Assembly (NCBI RefSeq): GCF_026013475.1
Contig: NZ_JAPDPH010000065.1
Coordinates: forward strand, 1-32,800
Source: Micromonospora yasonensis
GTDB lineage: Bacteria > Actinomycetota > Actinomycetes > Mycobacteriales > Micromonosporaceae
DNA: 32,800 nucleotides
Reading direction: 5' to 3'
Of this stretch, positions 24,303-32,001 are shown in pieces; position 1 is the first letter of the stretch, and every line of letters starts with the position of its first letter. The notes beneath the pieces are model-generated. The model did not search any database. It was given only the letters and a program-made list of their open reading frames with translations, and had not been told where the DNA came from. Position numbers and translations under genes: made by a program.

Positions 24303-24331
24303 AGTATCAATCGGATATTCATCGATGGCAA
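24303..24331 (-). promoter_or_regulatory. Promoter of the GH109 gene
   Basis: On the minus strand, TTGCCA (24331-24326), a 17-base spacer, then GATACT (24308-24303). The predicted start near 24296 gives a leader of about 55 bases. The spacer contains the AT-rich stretch ATCAATCGGATATTCATC (plus strand, from 24306), a possible operator. Confidence 0.5.
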
Positions 24332-24381
24332 GGGATGGCCGCAGGTCGGGCACTGGCACCGAGGGATGACGGGGGCAGGGA

Positions 24382-24410
24382 TTGCTCTGTAGGCGTTGTC
24401 GATTTATGCT
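24382..24410 (+). promoter_or_regulatory. Promoter of the SIS-kinase-aldolase operon
   Basis: TTGCTC (24382-24387), a 17-base spacer, then TATGCT (24405-24410). The predicted start near 24417 leaves about 60 bases to the ATG at 24478. It lies back to back with the GH109 promoter, about 50 bases apart, so one regulator could serve both. Confidence 0.5.
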
Positions 24411-24477
24411 CGGATCGCCGCCAAGCCGCGCGGTTTCGCGCTGACTCGGCGCGTCGTGGACAGCAGGCCGGAGCGTC

Positions 24478-25389
24478 ATGACTCACGTCGAAGAGGAAAT
24501 CGCCAGCCAACCCGAATGCTGGCAACGGGGCATCGCGCTGGCGGGCTCGCTCGCCGAACAACTGCCGCGCCGCGGCGAGCGGGTCGCCGTCGTCGGCTGC
24601 GGCACGTCGTGGTTCATGGCGATGGCGTACGCCGGGCTGCGCGAACGGGCGGGCCTCGGCGAGACGGACGCGTTCGCGGCATCGGAGTTCCCGCGGGAGC
24701 GCCGCTATGACCGGGTGCTGGTGATCAGCCGCTCCGGCACGACCACTGAGGTGCTGGACGTCCTGCGCGACATCGCGGGCAATACCCGCAGCACGGGCAT
24801 CATCGGCGACCCGCGATCCCCGGCGGTGACCCTGGTGGACGACCCGATCTGCCTGCCGTTCGCCGACGAGAAATCCGTGGTGCAGACCCGGTTCGCCACG
24901 ACCGCGCTGGCGGTGTTACGCGCTCACCTCGGCGACGACGTCGACCGGGCGGTCCACGACGCGGCGGAGGCCCTGGTGGCACCGCTGCCGGTGGATCCCG
25001 CGGCACTGGAACAGGTGACGTTCCTCGGCCGGGACTGGACCGTCGGCCTTGCTCACGAGGCAGGGCTGAAGTGCCGCGAAGCCGCCCGTTTCTGGGCGGA
25101 GGCGTACCCGGCCATGGACTACCGGCACGGGCCGATCGCCATTGCCGGCCCCGGTCGGGCGGTGTGGGCGTTCGGGGCCGTGCCGGCGGGGTTGCCCGAC
25201 GACGTGACGCGCACCGGCGCCACCTTCGTCCACTCCGCACGCGACCCGATGGCCGATCTGATCCTCGTGCAGCGGCTGGCCGTCGCCTTGGCCCGCCACC
25301 GGGGGCTCGACCCGGACGCGCCACACCACCTGACCCGCTCGGTGATCCTGACAGGTGGCGAGCCCGCCGGGGCGGGGCTCGACGAATGA
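24478..25389 (+). CDS. SIS-domain sugar-phosphate isomerase/deaminase (AgaS/GlmS-isomerase type)
   Basis: 303 residues. Two SIS domains are visible: VVGCGTSWFMAM (about 38-49) and VISRSGTTTEV (about 82-92), the two phosphosugar-binding signatures, then GLKCREAARFWAEAYPAMD with RHGPI, equivalent to the catalytic E-x-xHGP region of the GlmS isomerase domain and AgaS. There is no glutaminase domain, so it is not a GlmS synthase. In this context the likely role is isomerisation with deamination of galactosamine-6-phosphate to tagatose-6-phosphate. AgaS proteins are usually longer (about 380 residues), so the match is to the fold and active site rather than full-length. First gene of an operon; its stop overlaps the kinase start (ATGA). 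Confidence 0.82.
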   Translation: MTHVEEEIASQPECWQRGIALAGSLAEQLPRRGERVAVVGCGTSWFMAMAYAGLRERAGLGETDAFAASEFPRERRYDRVLVISRSGTTTEVLDVLRDIAGNTRSTGIIGDPRSPAVTLVDDPICLPFADEKSVVQTRFATTALAVLRAHLGDDVDRAVHDAAEALVAPLPVDPAALEQVTFLGRDWTVGLAHEAGLKCREAARFWAEAYPAMDYRHGPIAIAGPGRAVWAFGAVPAGLPDDVTRTGATFVHSARDPMADLILVQRLAVALARHRGLDPDAPHHLTRSVILTGGEPAGAGLDE

Positions 25390-26300
25390 TCCTCACCGTC
25401 ACGCTGAACGCGGCGCTCGACGTGACGTACCGCGTCCCCGCCCTCGTGCCCGGCGCCACGCACCGGGTCACGGAGGTGGCCGAGCGGGCGGGCGGCAAGG
25501 GCGTCAACGTTGCCCGCGTGCTGCACACCCTCGGCGACCCGGTCATCGCCACCGGGCTGGCCGGCGGTGCCTGTGGCACCCGGATCCGGTCCCTGCTGGC
25601 CGCCGAAGGGGTGCGGGAGGCCTTCGTGCAGATCGCGGCCGAGTCCCGGCGCACGGTGGTCGTGGCCGAGCTGGAGGCGGCGACCGGTCTGTGGGAGCCC
25701 GGGCCGACGGTCACCCCGAACGAGTGGTCCGGCTTCCTCAGCCGGTTCGCCGACCTGGTACGCGGCGCGGCAGTGGTGGTGCTCTCCGGCTCCCTGCCAC
25801 CCGGGGTGCCGGCCGATGCGTACCTTGTCCTGGTCGAGGCGGCCCGCGACGCCGGCGCGCGGACGGTGCTGGACAGCAGCGGCGCGGCACTGCGCCACGG
25901 CCTGACCGCGGGCCCGGACCTGGTCAAGCCGAATGCCGAGGAGCTCGCCTGCCTTGTCGGGCAGGCGCTCACTCGGCCGGCTGCGGCCGTCGACGCGGTA
26001 CGCGCGCTCGCTGCGCGTACCGTGGTGGCCTCGTTCGGCCCGGAGGGACTGCTCGCCCGGACCGAACAGGGCAGCTGGCAGGCGTTCCTGCCGCATCCAG
26101 TCGCTGGCAACCCGACCGGGGCCGGGGACGCCTGTGTCGCCGCGCTGGCCCACGGCATGCTCCACCATCGACCCTGGCCGGAACGGCTCGCCGACGCGGT
26201 GGCGCTGTCTGCGGCGACGGTCCGGGCGCCGGTGGCGGGAAGCGTAGACCTGTCCGACTACCGGCGGCTGCGCCGGGACGTGACCGTCAAGGAGCTGTAA
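25386..26300 (+). CDS. PfkB-family ketose-phosphate kinase (tagatose-6-phosphate/1-phosphofructokinase type)
   Basis: 304 residues from the ATG overlapping the SIS stop. It begins LTVTLNAALDVTY, the LacC/FruK-type opening (usually TLNPALD, here with alanine for proline), then AGGKGVNVARVLHTLG (about 35-50), the substrate-binding glycine motif, and NPTGAGDACVAAL with catalytic D248 and the anion hole. VLSGSLPPG and VKPNAEEL are further family signatures. The subgroup phosphorylates ketose phosphates; with an isomerase before it and an aldolase after it, tagatose-6-phosphate to the 1,6-bisphosphate is the best guess. Fructose-1-phosphate kinase is the main alternative, but no fructose PTS is near. 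The TAATG junction couples it to the aldolase. Confidence 0.88.
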   Translation: MILTVTLNAALDVTYRVPALVPGATHRVTEVAERAGGKGVNVARVLHTLGDPVIATGLAGGACGTRIRSLLAAEGVREAFVQIAAESRRTVVVAELEAATGLWEPGPTVTPNEWSGFLSRFADLVRGAAVVVLSGSLPPGVPADAYLVLVEAARDAGARTVLDSSGAALRHGLTAGPDLVKPNAEELACLVGQALTRPAAAVDAVRALAARTVVASFGPEGLLARTEQGSWQAFLPHPVAGNPTGAGDACVAALAHGMLHHRPWPERLADAVALSAATVRAPVAGSVDLSDYRRLRRDVTVKEL

Positions 26301-27190
26301 TGCCGCTGGTACCGACCGGACGGACCGTCGCCTCGGGTCCGGTCTGCGCATTCAACGTGATCACCCTGGAGCACGCCGAGGCGATCGTCGCCGGCGCGGA
26401 GGCGGCGGGACGACCGGTCATCCTGCAGATCAGCGAGAACGCCGTACGGTTCCACGACCGTCGGCTCGCGCCGATCGCCGCCGCGGCCCGGGCCGTCGCG
26501 GCGGCGGCCACCGTCGATGTCGCGCTGCACCTCGATCACGTCGTCTCCCGCGACCTGTGGCGGCAGGCGCCGGAGCACGGCTTCGGTTCGATCATGGTCG
26601 ACGCGTCGAGGTTGCCGTACCGGGAGAACGTCGCGGCCACCCGGGCGGCTGCCGAGTTCTCCCACGCCCGAGGGCTGTGGGTCGAAGCCGAGTTGGGCAC
26701 GGTCGGTGGGAAGGAGGGCGAGCCGCCGGTGGACCCGCACGCCCCCGGTTCCCGTACCGACCCGGCCCAGGCGGCGTCGTACGTGACGCAGACCGGGGTG
26801 GACGCACTCGCCGTCGCGGTCGGCTCGGCGCACGCCATGACCACCCGCAGCGCCGCACTGGACCACTCCCTGATCGGGCGGCTGCGGGCCGAGGTCGCGG
26901 TGCCGCTGGTGCTGCACGGCTCGTCCGGAGTGCCCGACGAGGAACTGCGCCGGGCCGTCCTCGGCGGCATCGTCAAGGTGAACATCGGTACGGCGCTGAA
27001 CGTCGCCTTCACCGGCTCTGTGCGCGGCACCCTGGCCGCGCGCCCCGAACTGGTCGACCCGCGCCGGTACCTGGCGCCGGCACGGGAGGCGATGGCTGAG
27101 ACGGTGACCCGCTTCTGCCGGCTCGTCGCCGGCGAGGCCGATCCACAGGGTTCGGTGGCCGGCTTGACACTGACCGTGACCGAATCGTGA
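26300..27190 (+). CDS. Class II ketose-bisphosphate aldolase (tagatose/fructose-1,6-bisphosphate type)
   Basis: 296 residues from the ATG at 26300, which overlaps the kinase stop by one base; AAGGAG at 26289-26294 is its ribosome site. Zinc and catalytic residues can be seen: D79-H80 in LHLDH, E131 in EAELG, H178 in VGSAHA and H206 in VLHGSSG, with VKVNIGT near the phosphate site. The expected reaction is cleavage of tagatose-1,6-bisphosphate to dihydroxyacetone phosphate and glyceraldehyde-3-phosphate. At 296 residues it is near the GatY/KbaY/AgaY size and shorter than glycolytic FbaA. SRLPYREN replaces the usual SxLPFEEN. Substrate stereochemistry cannot be read from the sequence. Confidence 0.9.
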   Translation: MPLVPTGRTVASGPVCAFNVITLEHAEAIVAGAEAAGRPVILQISENAVRFHDRRLAPIAAAARAVAAAATVDVALHLDHVVSRDLWRQAPEHGFGSIMVDASRLPYRENVAATRAAAEFSHARGLWVEAELGTVGGKEGEPPVDPHAPGSRTDPAQAASYVTQTGVDALAVAVGSAHAMTTRSAALDHSLIGRLRAEVAVPLVLHGSSGVPDEELRRAVLGGIVKVNIGTALNVAFTGSVRGTLAARPELVDPRRYLAPAREAMAETVTRFCRLVAGEADPQGSVAGLTLTVTES

Positions 27191-27200
27191 GCGGTTGGTC

Positions 27201-27229
27201 TTGACGCTGATTGACGAGCGTCGCAGAAT
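27201..27229 (+). promoter_or_regulatory. Candidate promoter of the ABC importer genes
   Basis: TTGACG (27201-27206), a 17-base spacer, then CAGAAT (27224-27229), just past the aldolase stop. The leader would be about 105 bases and contains ATCAATCAGG (27267-27276), similar to the sequence inside the GH109 promoter, and a TGATCA palindrome at 27300-27305. The importer could be transcribed both from here and by read-through. Confidence 0.45.
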
Positions 27230-27340
27230 CCCAAGAACAGCACGATCATGAAAGATTTACGGGCCAATCAATCAGGAATGAGCGGCGACCGTGCGGGTCT
27301 GATCACGGCTGTTCATGTTCCATTCACGGTGGAGGCTGAA

Positions 27341-28573
27341 GTGAAACGGTTCCTGCGCCTGTCGGCGGCAGTCGCGCTCGCCGCCCTGACCATGACCGCC
27401 TGCGGTTTCGGCGGCAAGGACGAGGCGAGCGGCGACGGAAAGACCCTGTCGCTGCTGGTCCCCAGCTACAGCAACGGCACCAAGGCCCTCTGGGAGGGCA
27501 TCATCGCCGACTTCCAGGCGAAGCATTCGGACATCACCGTCAACCTCGAGATCCAGTCCTGGGACAACATCAACGACGTCATCCGGACCAAGGTGCAGGC
27601 GAAGGCGGCACCGGACATCCTGAACATCGACGCGTTCTCCGGCTTCGCCTCCGACAACCTGCTCTACCCCGCCGCCGAGGTCGTCTCTCCCGACACCCTG
27701 GCCGACTTCCAGGACTCGTTCGCCAAGAACGCCTCGATCGACGGCACGATGTACGGCCTGCCGATGATCGCCTCGGCCCGCACCCTGTTCTACAACCAGG
27801 AACTGCTCGACAAGGCCGGCGTGACCAAGCCCCCGGCGACCTGGCAGGAGCTGTACGACGCAGCGCAAAAGATCAAGAACCTCAACGCCGGCGTCTATGG
27901 CTACGGCATGCCGTTGGGCAGCGAGGAGGCCCAGGCGGAGACCTCGCTCTGGATCTTCGGCAACGGCGGCTCATGGAACGAGGGTGACAAGATCACCGTC
28001 AACAACCCGCGCAACGCCGAAGCGGTGCAGTTCATGAAGCGGATGATCGACGCCGGGCTGACCCAGCCCGACCCCGGAGCGAGCGACCGCACGCCGATGC
28101 TGGACGTGTTCATCCAGGGCAAGATCGCCATGGCCGTGGGGCTGCCCCCCACCGTGGGGCAGATCGCGCAGAAGAACCCCAAGCTGAAATACGGGACCGC
28201 CCCGATTCCCACCAAGGACGGGCAACCGATGACCCTCGGGGTGGCCGACCACCTCATGGCGTTCAAGAACGACGGCAGCAAGAAGGACGCGATCAAGACC
28301 TTCCTGGACTACTTCTTCAGCGCCGAGGTCTACAAGAAGTTCGTCGACACCGAGGGCTTCCTGCCAACCACGAAGTCCGGGGCGGAGGCGCTGAAGGACA
28401 AGAAGGAGATCGTCAGCTTCCTGGAAGTCCTGCCCGGGGCCAGGTTCTATCCGAGCACCAACCCCCGCTGGGCGGCCACCCAGGGCGCCATCCAGAGCCA
28501 GATCGGCCAGATCGGGCAGGGCAAGGACCCGAAGGCCGTGCTGACCGGCATCCAGGCCAAGGCCGACGCGTAG
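27341..28573 (+). CDS. Carbohydrate ABC importer, solute-binding lipoprotein
   Basis: 410 residues from the GTG at 27341 (GGAGG at 27331-27335). The frame is open from 27248, but only this start gives a lipoprotein signal: KRFLRLS, a hydrophobic core, then TMTAC with the lipid-anchored C21. The mature protein has the family 1 extracellular binding fold (LWEGIIADFQAKHSDITVNL, YGLPMIASARTLFYNQELLD, MLDVFIQGKIAMAVG). It captures a sugar outside the membrane and delivers it to the two permeases encoded next. Context suggests GalNAc or a GalNAc-containing oligosaccharide. No ATPase gene is in this operon; such importers often borrow a shared MsiK-type ATPase. Confidence 0.93.
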   Translation: MKRFLRLSAAVALAALTMTACGFGGKDEASGDGKTLSLLVPSYSNGTKALWEGIIADFQAKHSDITVNLEIQSWDNINDVIRTKVQAKAAPDILNIDAFSGFASDNLLYPAAEVVSPDTLADFQDSFAKNASIDGTMYGLPMIASARTLFYNQELLDKAGVTKPPATWQELYDAAQKIKNLNAGVYGYGMPLGSEEAQAETSLWIFGNGGSWNEGDKITVNNPRNAEAVQFMKRMIDAGLTQPDPGASDRTPMLDVFIQGKIAMAVGLPPTVGQIAQKNPKLKYGTAPIPTKDGQPMTLGVADHLMAFKNDGSKKDAIKTFLDYFFSAEVYKKFVDTEGFLPTTKSGAEALKDKKEIVSFLEVLPGARFYPSTNPRWAATQGAIQSQIGQIGQGKDPKAVLTGIQAKADA

Positions 28574-28609
28574 CGGCGACTCGCCATCCGCATCTCCAGT
28601 GAGGACACC

Positions 28610-29536
28610 ATGAGCGAGCAGACCAGGCAGGTGCCCGTGCCGACCGGCAGGTCCGCACGACCGGCGCACCGGGAGTTGGCGAGGGCCCTGCCCTGGCTGC
28701 TGCCCACGCTGACCCTGATCCTCACCATCGTCCTGTTCCCCGCCGCCTACATGGTGTGGACGTCCTCCCGTGACGTCTCGCAGGCCGGAGTCGACCGCGG
28801 CCCGGCGGGGCTGGACAACTACCGGGCGCTGCTGCAGCTCCCCGCGCTGGGCAGGGTGTTCGGCAACACGGTGATCTGGGTGGCCGGCGTGGTCCTGGTG
28901 ACGCTGCTGGTCTCCCTGGCACTGGCGCAGTTCCTGAACCATGCCTTCCCCGGCCGACGCCTCGTCCGGCTGGCGGTGATCGTGCCGTGGGCGGCCAGCG
29001 TCGTGATGACCTCGACCGTCTTCTACTACGCGCTCGACCCCTTCTACGGCATCTTCAACCAGTTCCTGGTCGACCTCGGCATCCTCGACGCGGGGTTCGG
29101 CTTCACCCGCCGACCGGTGCCCGCGTTCGTGGTGTCCATGCTGGTGGCGGTGTTCGTGTCCCTTCCGTTCACCACCTACACCATCCTCGCCGGGCTGCAG
29201 ATGGTTTCCGACGACGTGATCGAGGCGGCGCGGATGGACGGCGCCGGGGCCGGGCGCATCTACCGCACGATCGTCCTACCCATCCTGCGGCCCGCGATCG
29301 CCGTCGCGGTCCTCATCAACATCATCAACGTCTTCAACTCCCTGCCTATCCTGCGCACGATGACCGGCAGCATCCCCGGGTACGACGCGGACACCACGAC
29401 AACGTTGATCTTCAAGTACATCCAGCAGGACCGTCAGGTCGACCTCGCCAGCGCGCTCAGCGTGGTGAACTTCCTGATCGTCCTCGCGGTGATCGGCATC
29501 TACCTGGCGGCTCTACGGCCGATGAGAGACGAGTAG
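28610..29536 (+). CDS. Carbohydrate ABC importer permease (MalF/UgpA-like)
   Basis: 308 residues; a GAGG site precedes the ATG. Six hydrophobic helices are predicted, the first at about 28-48 (LPWLLPTLTLILTIVLFP). The ATPase-contacting EAA loop reads EAARMDGAGAGRIYRTIVLP, about 100 residues from the end. It forms the heterodimeric channel with the following permease. The gene is 36 bases past the lipoprotein gene and 2 bases before the next start, so the three are one transcript. Confidence 0.94.
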   Translation: MSEQTRQVPVPTGRSARPAHRELARALPWLLPTLTLILTIVLFPAAYMVWTSSRDVSQAGVDRGPAGLDNYRALLQLPALGRVFGNTVIWVAGVVLVTLLVSLALAQFLNHAFPGRRLVRLAVIVPWAASVVMTSTVFYYALDPFYGIFNQFLVDLGILDAGFGFTRRPVPAFVVSMLVAVFVSLPFTTYTILAGLQMVSDDVIEAARMDGAGAGRIYRTIVLPILRPAIAVAVLINIINVFNSLPILRTMTGSIPGYDADTTTTLIFKYIQQDRQVDLASALSVVNFLIVLAVIGIYLAALRPMRDE

Positions 29537-29538
29537 CC

Positions 29539-30438
29539 GTGGTTACGACGACCCCAGAGACGACCGACAGGCGAGCCGGCGCAGGCGTGGCGGCCGCCCG
29601 CCGAAGCACCCGACGCGGCCGCCGGCGCTGGCTGAAGGCAGCCGCCGGCGCGCTGGTGGCGCTGGTGTTCCTGGCGCCGTACCTGGTGATGCTCATCGGG
29701 TCCTTCAAGCGACACGCGGAGATCCTGCGCATTCCGCCCACGTACCTGCCGACGCAGTGGATCCCGTCCAACTACGCGACCATGTGGTCCACGCCGGAGA
29801 CGCCACTGCCGTACAACCTCGTCTCCACCCTCATCATCTCCTTCTGCGGGACCCTGCTGGTGCTCGCGGTCGCCCTGCCCGCCGCCTACTACACGGCCAA
29901 GCACCGCTTCCCCGGCCGCGGGGTGTTCCTGCTGCTCGTGCTGGCCACCCAGATGCTCCAGCCGACCGTGCTGGCGCCGGGGCTGTTCCGGCAGTTCCTC
30001 GCGGTCGGGATCGACGACACCTGGCTGGCGATGATCCTCGTCAACGCCGCCTTCAACCTCAGCTTCGCCGTCTGGATCATGCACAGCTTCTTCGCCGGTC
30101 TGCCGAAGGAGATCGACGAGGCGGCGATGATGGACGGCGCCAGCAAGCTTCAGACGCTACGCCGCGTGACGCTGCCGCTTGTCTGGCCCGGCATCGTCAC
30201 CGCCATCATCTTCACCTTCGTCGCCTGCTGGAACGAGTTCGCGGCAAGCCTGGTCATCCTCACCACCGCGGAAAACCAGCCGCTGTCGGTGGCGATCACG
30301 AAGTTCGTCGGCCAGTACGACTCCGCGTGGCACTATGTGTTCGCCGTTTCGATCGTTAGCATCGTGCCCGTGGTCATCCTCTTCGCGCTGGTCGAGAAGC
30401 GCCTGGTCGCCGGTCTGACGGCCGGAGCCGTCAAATGA
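29539..30438 (+). CDS. Carbohydrate ABC importer permease (MalG/UgpE-like)
   Basis: 299 residues from the GTG at 29539, two bases past the previous stop; the longer open frame from 28987 is antisense-free shadow of the first permease. A basic N-terminal tail precedes the first helix (LKAAAGALVALVFLAPYLVM). The EAA loop is DEAAMMDGASKLQTLRRVTL. SFKRHAEILRIPPTYLPTQW after helix 1 and SLVILTTAENQPLSVAI before the last helices are typical of this permease class. Its end overlaps the DeoR start (ATGA). Confidence 0.93.
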   Translation: MVTTTPETTDRRAGAGVAAARRSTRRGRRRWLKAAAGALVALVFLAPYLVMLIGSFKRHAEILRIPPTYLPTQWIPSNYATMWSTPETPLPYNLVSTLIISFCGTLLVLAVALPAAYYTAKHRFPGRGVFLLLVLATQMLQPTVLAPGLFRQFLAVGIDDTWLAMILVNAAFNLSFAVWIMHSFFAGLPKEIDEAAMMDGASKLQTLRRVTLPLVWPGIVTAIIFTFVACWNEFAASLVILTTAENQPLSVAITKFVGQYDSAWHYVFAVSIVSIVPVVILFALVEKRLVAGLTAGAVK

Positions 30439-31265
30439 CCGCGACCGAGACCACGGCGGGAGTCGCCGCCGGGGGGATTGCTGATCGGGCTCGCCGGCTG
30501 CAGGCGCTGCTGGAGATCCTGGCCGCGCGGGGTGGGCGGCTGTCCGTCACCGAAGCCGCCACCGCCCTGCAGGTTTCCGAGGCGACCGTCCGGCGTGACT
30601 TCACCGCCCTGGCCGAGCAGCATCTGGTGACCCGCACCCATGGTGGCATCGTGGCCAGCTCGGTCGCCTACGACCTGCCGGTCCGCTACCGCCACCGCGG
30701 CGACCACAGCACCAAGGAACGCATCGCCGTCACCGCCGCCGGGCTCATCGAGCCGGGCAGCGTGGTGGGGCTGAACGGGGGCACCACGACATCGGCCGTC
30801 GCCCGGCACATCGCGGCGCGGCCCGACCTGGCGCAGGCCACCCAACGACCGGTCCTGACGCTGGTGACGAACGCACTGAACATCGCCACCGAGATGGTGC
30901 TCCGGCCGTCCCTGCGCACCGTCATCCTCGGCGGAGTCGCCCTGCCCCAGTCGTACGAGCTGACCGGGCCACTGACCAGCATGGTCATGCAGTCCCTGTG
31001 GCTGGACATCCTCATCCTCGGCGTCGACGGCTTCTCCGTCGAGGGGACGTCCTGTCACGACGAGAGCGAGGCGGGCATCGACGCCCTGATGGTGAGCCGG
31101 GCCCGCCGGGTGGTGGTCGTGGCCGGCGCGGAGAAGCTCGGGCGCCACTCCTTCGCCAAGATCTGTGACACCTCGGCCGTGGATACCCTGGTCACCGATG
31201 ACGCCGCTGACGAGAAGGTCGTGGCCGATCTGCGGGCGGCCGGCGTAACGGTGCTCCTGGCCTAG
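30435..31265 (+). CDS. DeoR-family transcriptional regulator (AgaR-like role)
   Basis: 276 residues. The N-terminal winged helix (about 18-75) contains LSVTEAATALQVSEATVRRD and HGGIV, the DeoR signature. The C-terminal sensor (about 90-265) has GLNGGTTTSAVARHI and LVTNALNIA, the phosphosugar pocket related to ribose-5-phosphate isomerase, and ILGVDGFSVEGTSCHDE. Such proteins are usually repressors released by a phosphorylated pathway intermediate; here tagatose-6-phosphate, tagatose-1,6-bisphosphate or galactosamine-6-phosphate are candidates. It is the last gene of the operon, coupled to the permease by a 4-base overlap. Likely targets are the divergent 24242-24477 region and the lipoprotein promoter. 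Confidence 0.93.
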   Translation: MTATETTAGVAAGGIADRARRLQALLEILAARGGRLSVTEAATALQVSEATVRRDFTALAEQHLVTRTHGGIVASSVAYDLPVRYRHRGDHSTKERIAVTAAGLIEPGSVVGLNGGTTTSAVARHIAARPDLAQATQRPVLTLVTNALNIATEMVLRPSLRTVILGGVALPQSYELTGPLTSMVMQSLWLDILILGVDGFSVEGTSCHDESEAGIDALMVSRARRVVVVAGAEKLGRHSFAKICDTSAVDTLVTDDAADEKVVADLRAAGVTVLLA

Positions 31266-31302
31266 CAACCGCCTGACCGACCAGCACCAACACCGCAGCC
31301 CA

Positions 31303-31320
31303 GTGACCCGCCCAGGTCAC
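31303..31320 (+). terminator. Weak hairpin after the DeoR gene
   Basis: GTGACC/GGTCAC arms with a 6-base loop, 37 bases past the stop. A 6-bp stem without a T tract is marginal, but nothing stronger follows. The remaining sequence to 31473 has no supported gene. Confidence 0.3.
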
Positions 31321-31473
31321 CCGGGCCCATAGCTGTCTGCCCGGCTCAACCTCGAGATTCGCCGGCCACGTCGAAGCAACGCTGCGGCGCAAACACCCCT
31401 CCTGCGGCACCAGGGCCGCGCCACGCACTGCGCCCGGGCTGGAAGCACCCGTTTGGCAGCAGGGCGAAGCGGC

Positions 31474-31676
31474 GCAGTCACCCTCGTGGTGCTGATGCTT
31501 GCCGCCAGGATCCTGGCCAGGAGACCGGCGATGGCCGCCGAAGCCCGAGAGCTCGAGGCGGTGACCGAATTCCACGCGACCGAGCCACCTACAAGCTCAC
31601 CGCAGGCGGCGCCCAGGGCCCCCGGTGGTCTTCCTCGCCAACGACGTGTTCCAGATCTGGCTCGGGCCAGACGGCG
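31474..31676 (+). pseudogene. Degenerate copy of the start of the GH31 gene
   Basis: About 200 bases align with 18949-19145, roughly four-fifths identical by hand count. The translation VVLMLAARILARRPAMAAEA followed by RELEAVTEFHA parallels the intact signal peptide and mature start. A one-base deletion after FHA and a two-base insertion further on shift the frame; reading across them recovers ATYKLTAGGAQG and VFLANDVFQIWLGPDGG. Homology ends at GACGG. It has no start codon equivalent to the intact gene, and everything after codon 77 is missing, so no functional product is expected. Confidence 0.85.
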
Positions 31677-31919
31677 GTAGTAGCTGCTGTCGACGATGGC
31701 GAAGCCGCCGGAACCGCCGGTCCGGTTGCCTCGCCTGCCCGGGGCGTTGAACCAGGTCTGGCCCTTACCGGCCTTGTCACTGACGGTCCAGCCCGACGGC
31801 GTAGTAAAGCCGGGAACGACTCCCTGACGCTGCGCGCGGTCTGCGCAGTCCTCGGCCGCCGCCGCGGTAGCCATCGCCACACCGACAGCGGCCGTGCGGT
31901 TGACACGAGACAGCGACAA
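31677..31919 (-). pseudogene. Decayed N-terminal fragment of a secreted protein
   Basis: The minus strand reads RVNRTAAVGVAMATAAAAED (signal-peptide-like), then VVPGFTTPSGWTVSDKAGKG and GNRTGGSGGFAIVDSSYYR, a pattern typical of beta-sandwich segments in secreted actinobacterial peptidases and surface proteins (GWTVxDxxGxGxxW, then GNxTGGxGGFAIVDS). The best start is a TTG at 31919; a better start codon upstream (a GTG in AACATGTGAGC) is in another frame, suggesting a frameshift. Homology stops where the GH31 fragment begins on the other strand. Confidence 0.6.
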
Positions 31920-31945
31920 GGAAGCTGCTCACATGTTTGGCCGGA

Positions 31946-31975
31946 CGCGGCTGCCGACGTTGGTCGGCAGCCGCG
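31946..31975 (-). terminator. Terminator of the gene at the right edge
   Basis: Perfect 13-bp arms CGCGGCTGCCGAC/GTCGGCAGCCGCG with a 4-base GTTG loop, 26 bases past the minus-strand stop at 32002. Confidence 0.8.
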
Positions 31976-32001
31976 TGCAGCGGTCGATGGGGTGTTGGAG
32001 G

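Noticed and set aside
25355..27190. 611-residue frame covering the kinase and aldolase as one protein
   Set aside because: The first 315 codons are a shifted shadow of the kinase gene; the aldolase has its own AAGGAG site and starts at 26300.
18913..27190. Sulfoquinovose degradation (GH31 or NAD-dependent sulfoquinovosidase, SIS isomerase, PfkB kinase, class II aldolase)
   Set aside because: The gene set is similar to some sulfoglycolysis loci, but the GH31 protein is large, secreted and NPCBM-bearing, the MocA-fold protein has GH109 motifs and a Tat signal, and no sulfolactaldehyde reductase or dehydrogenase is present. It remains the best alternative.
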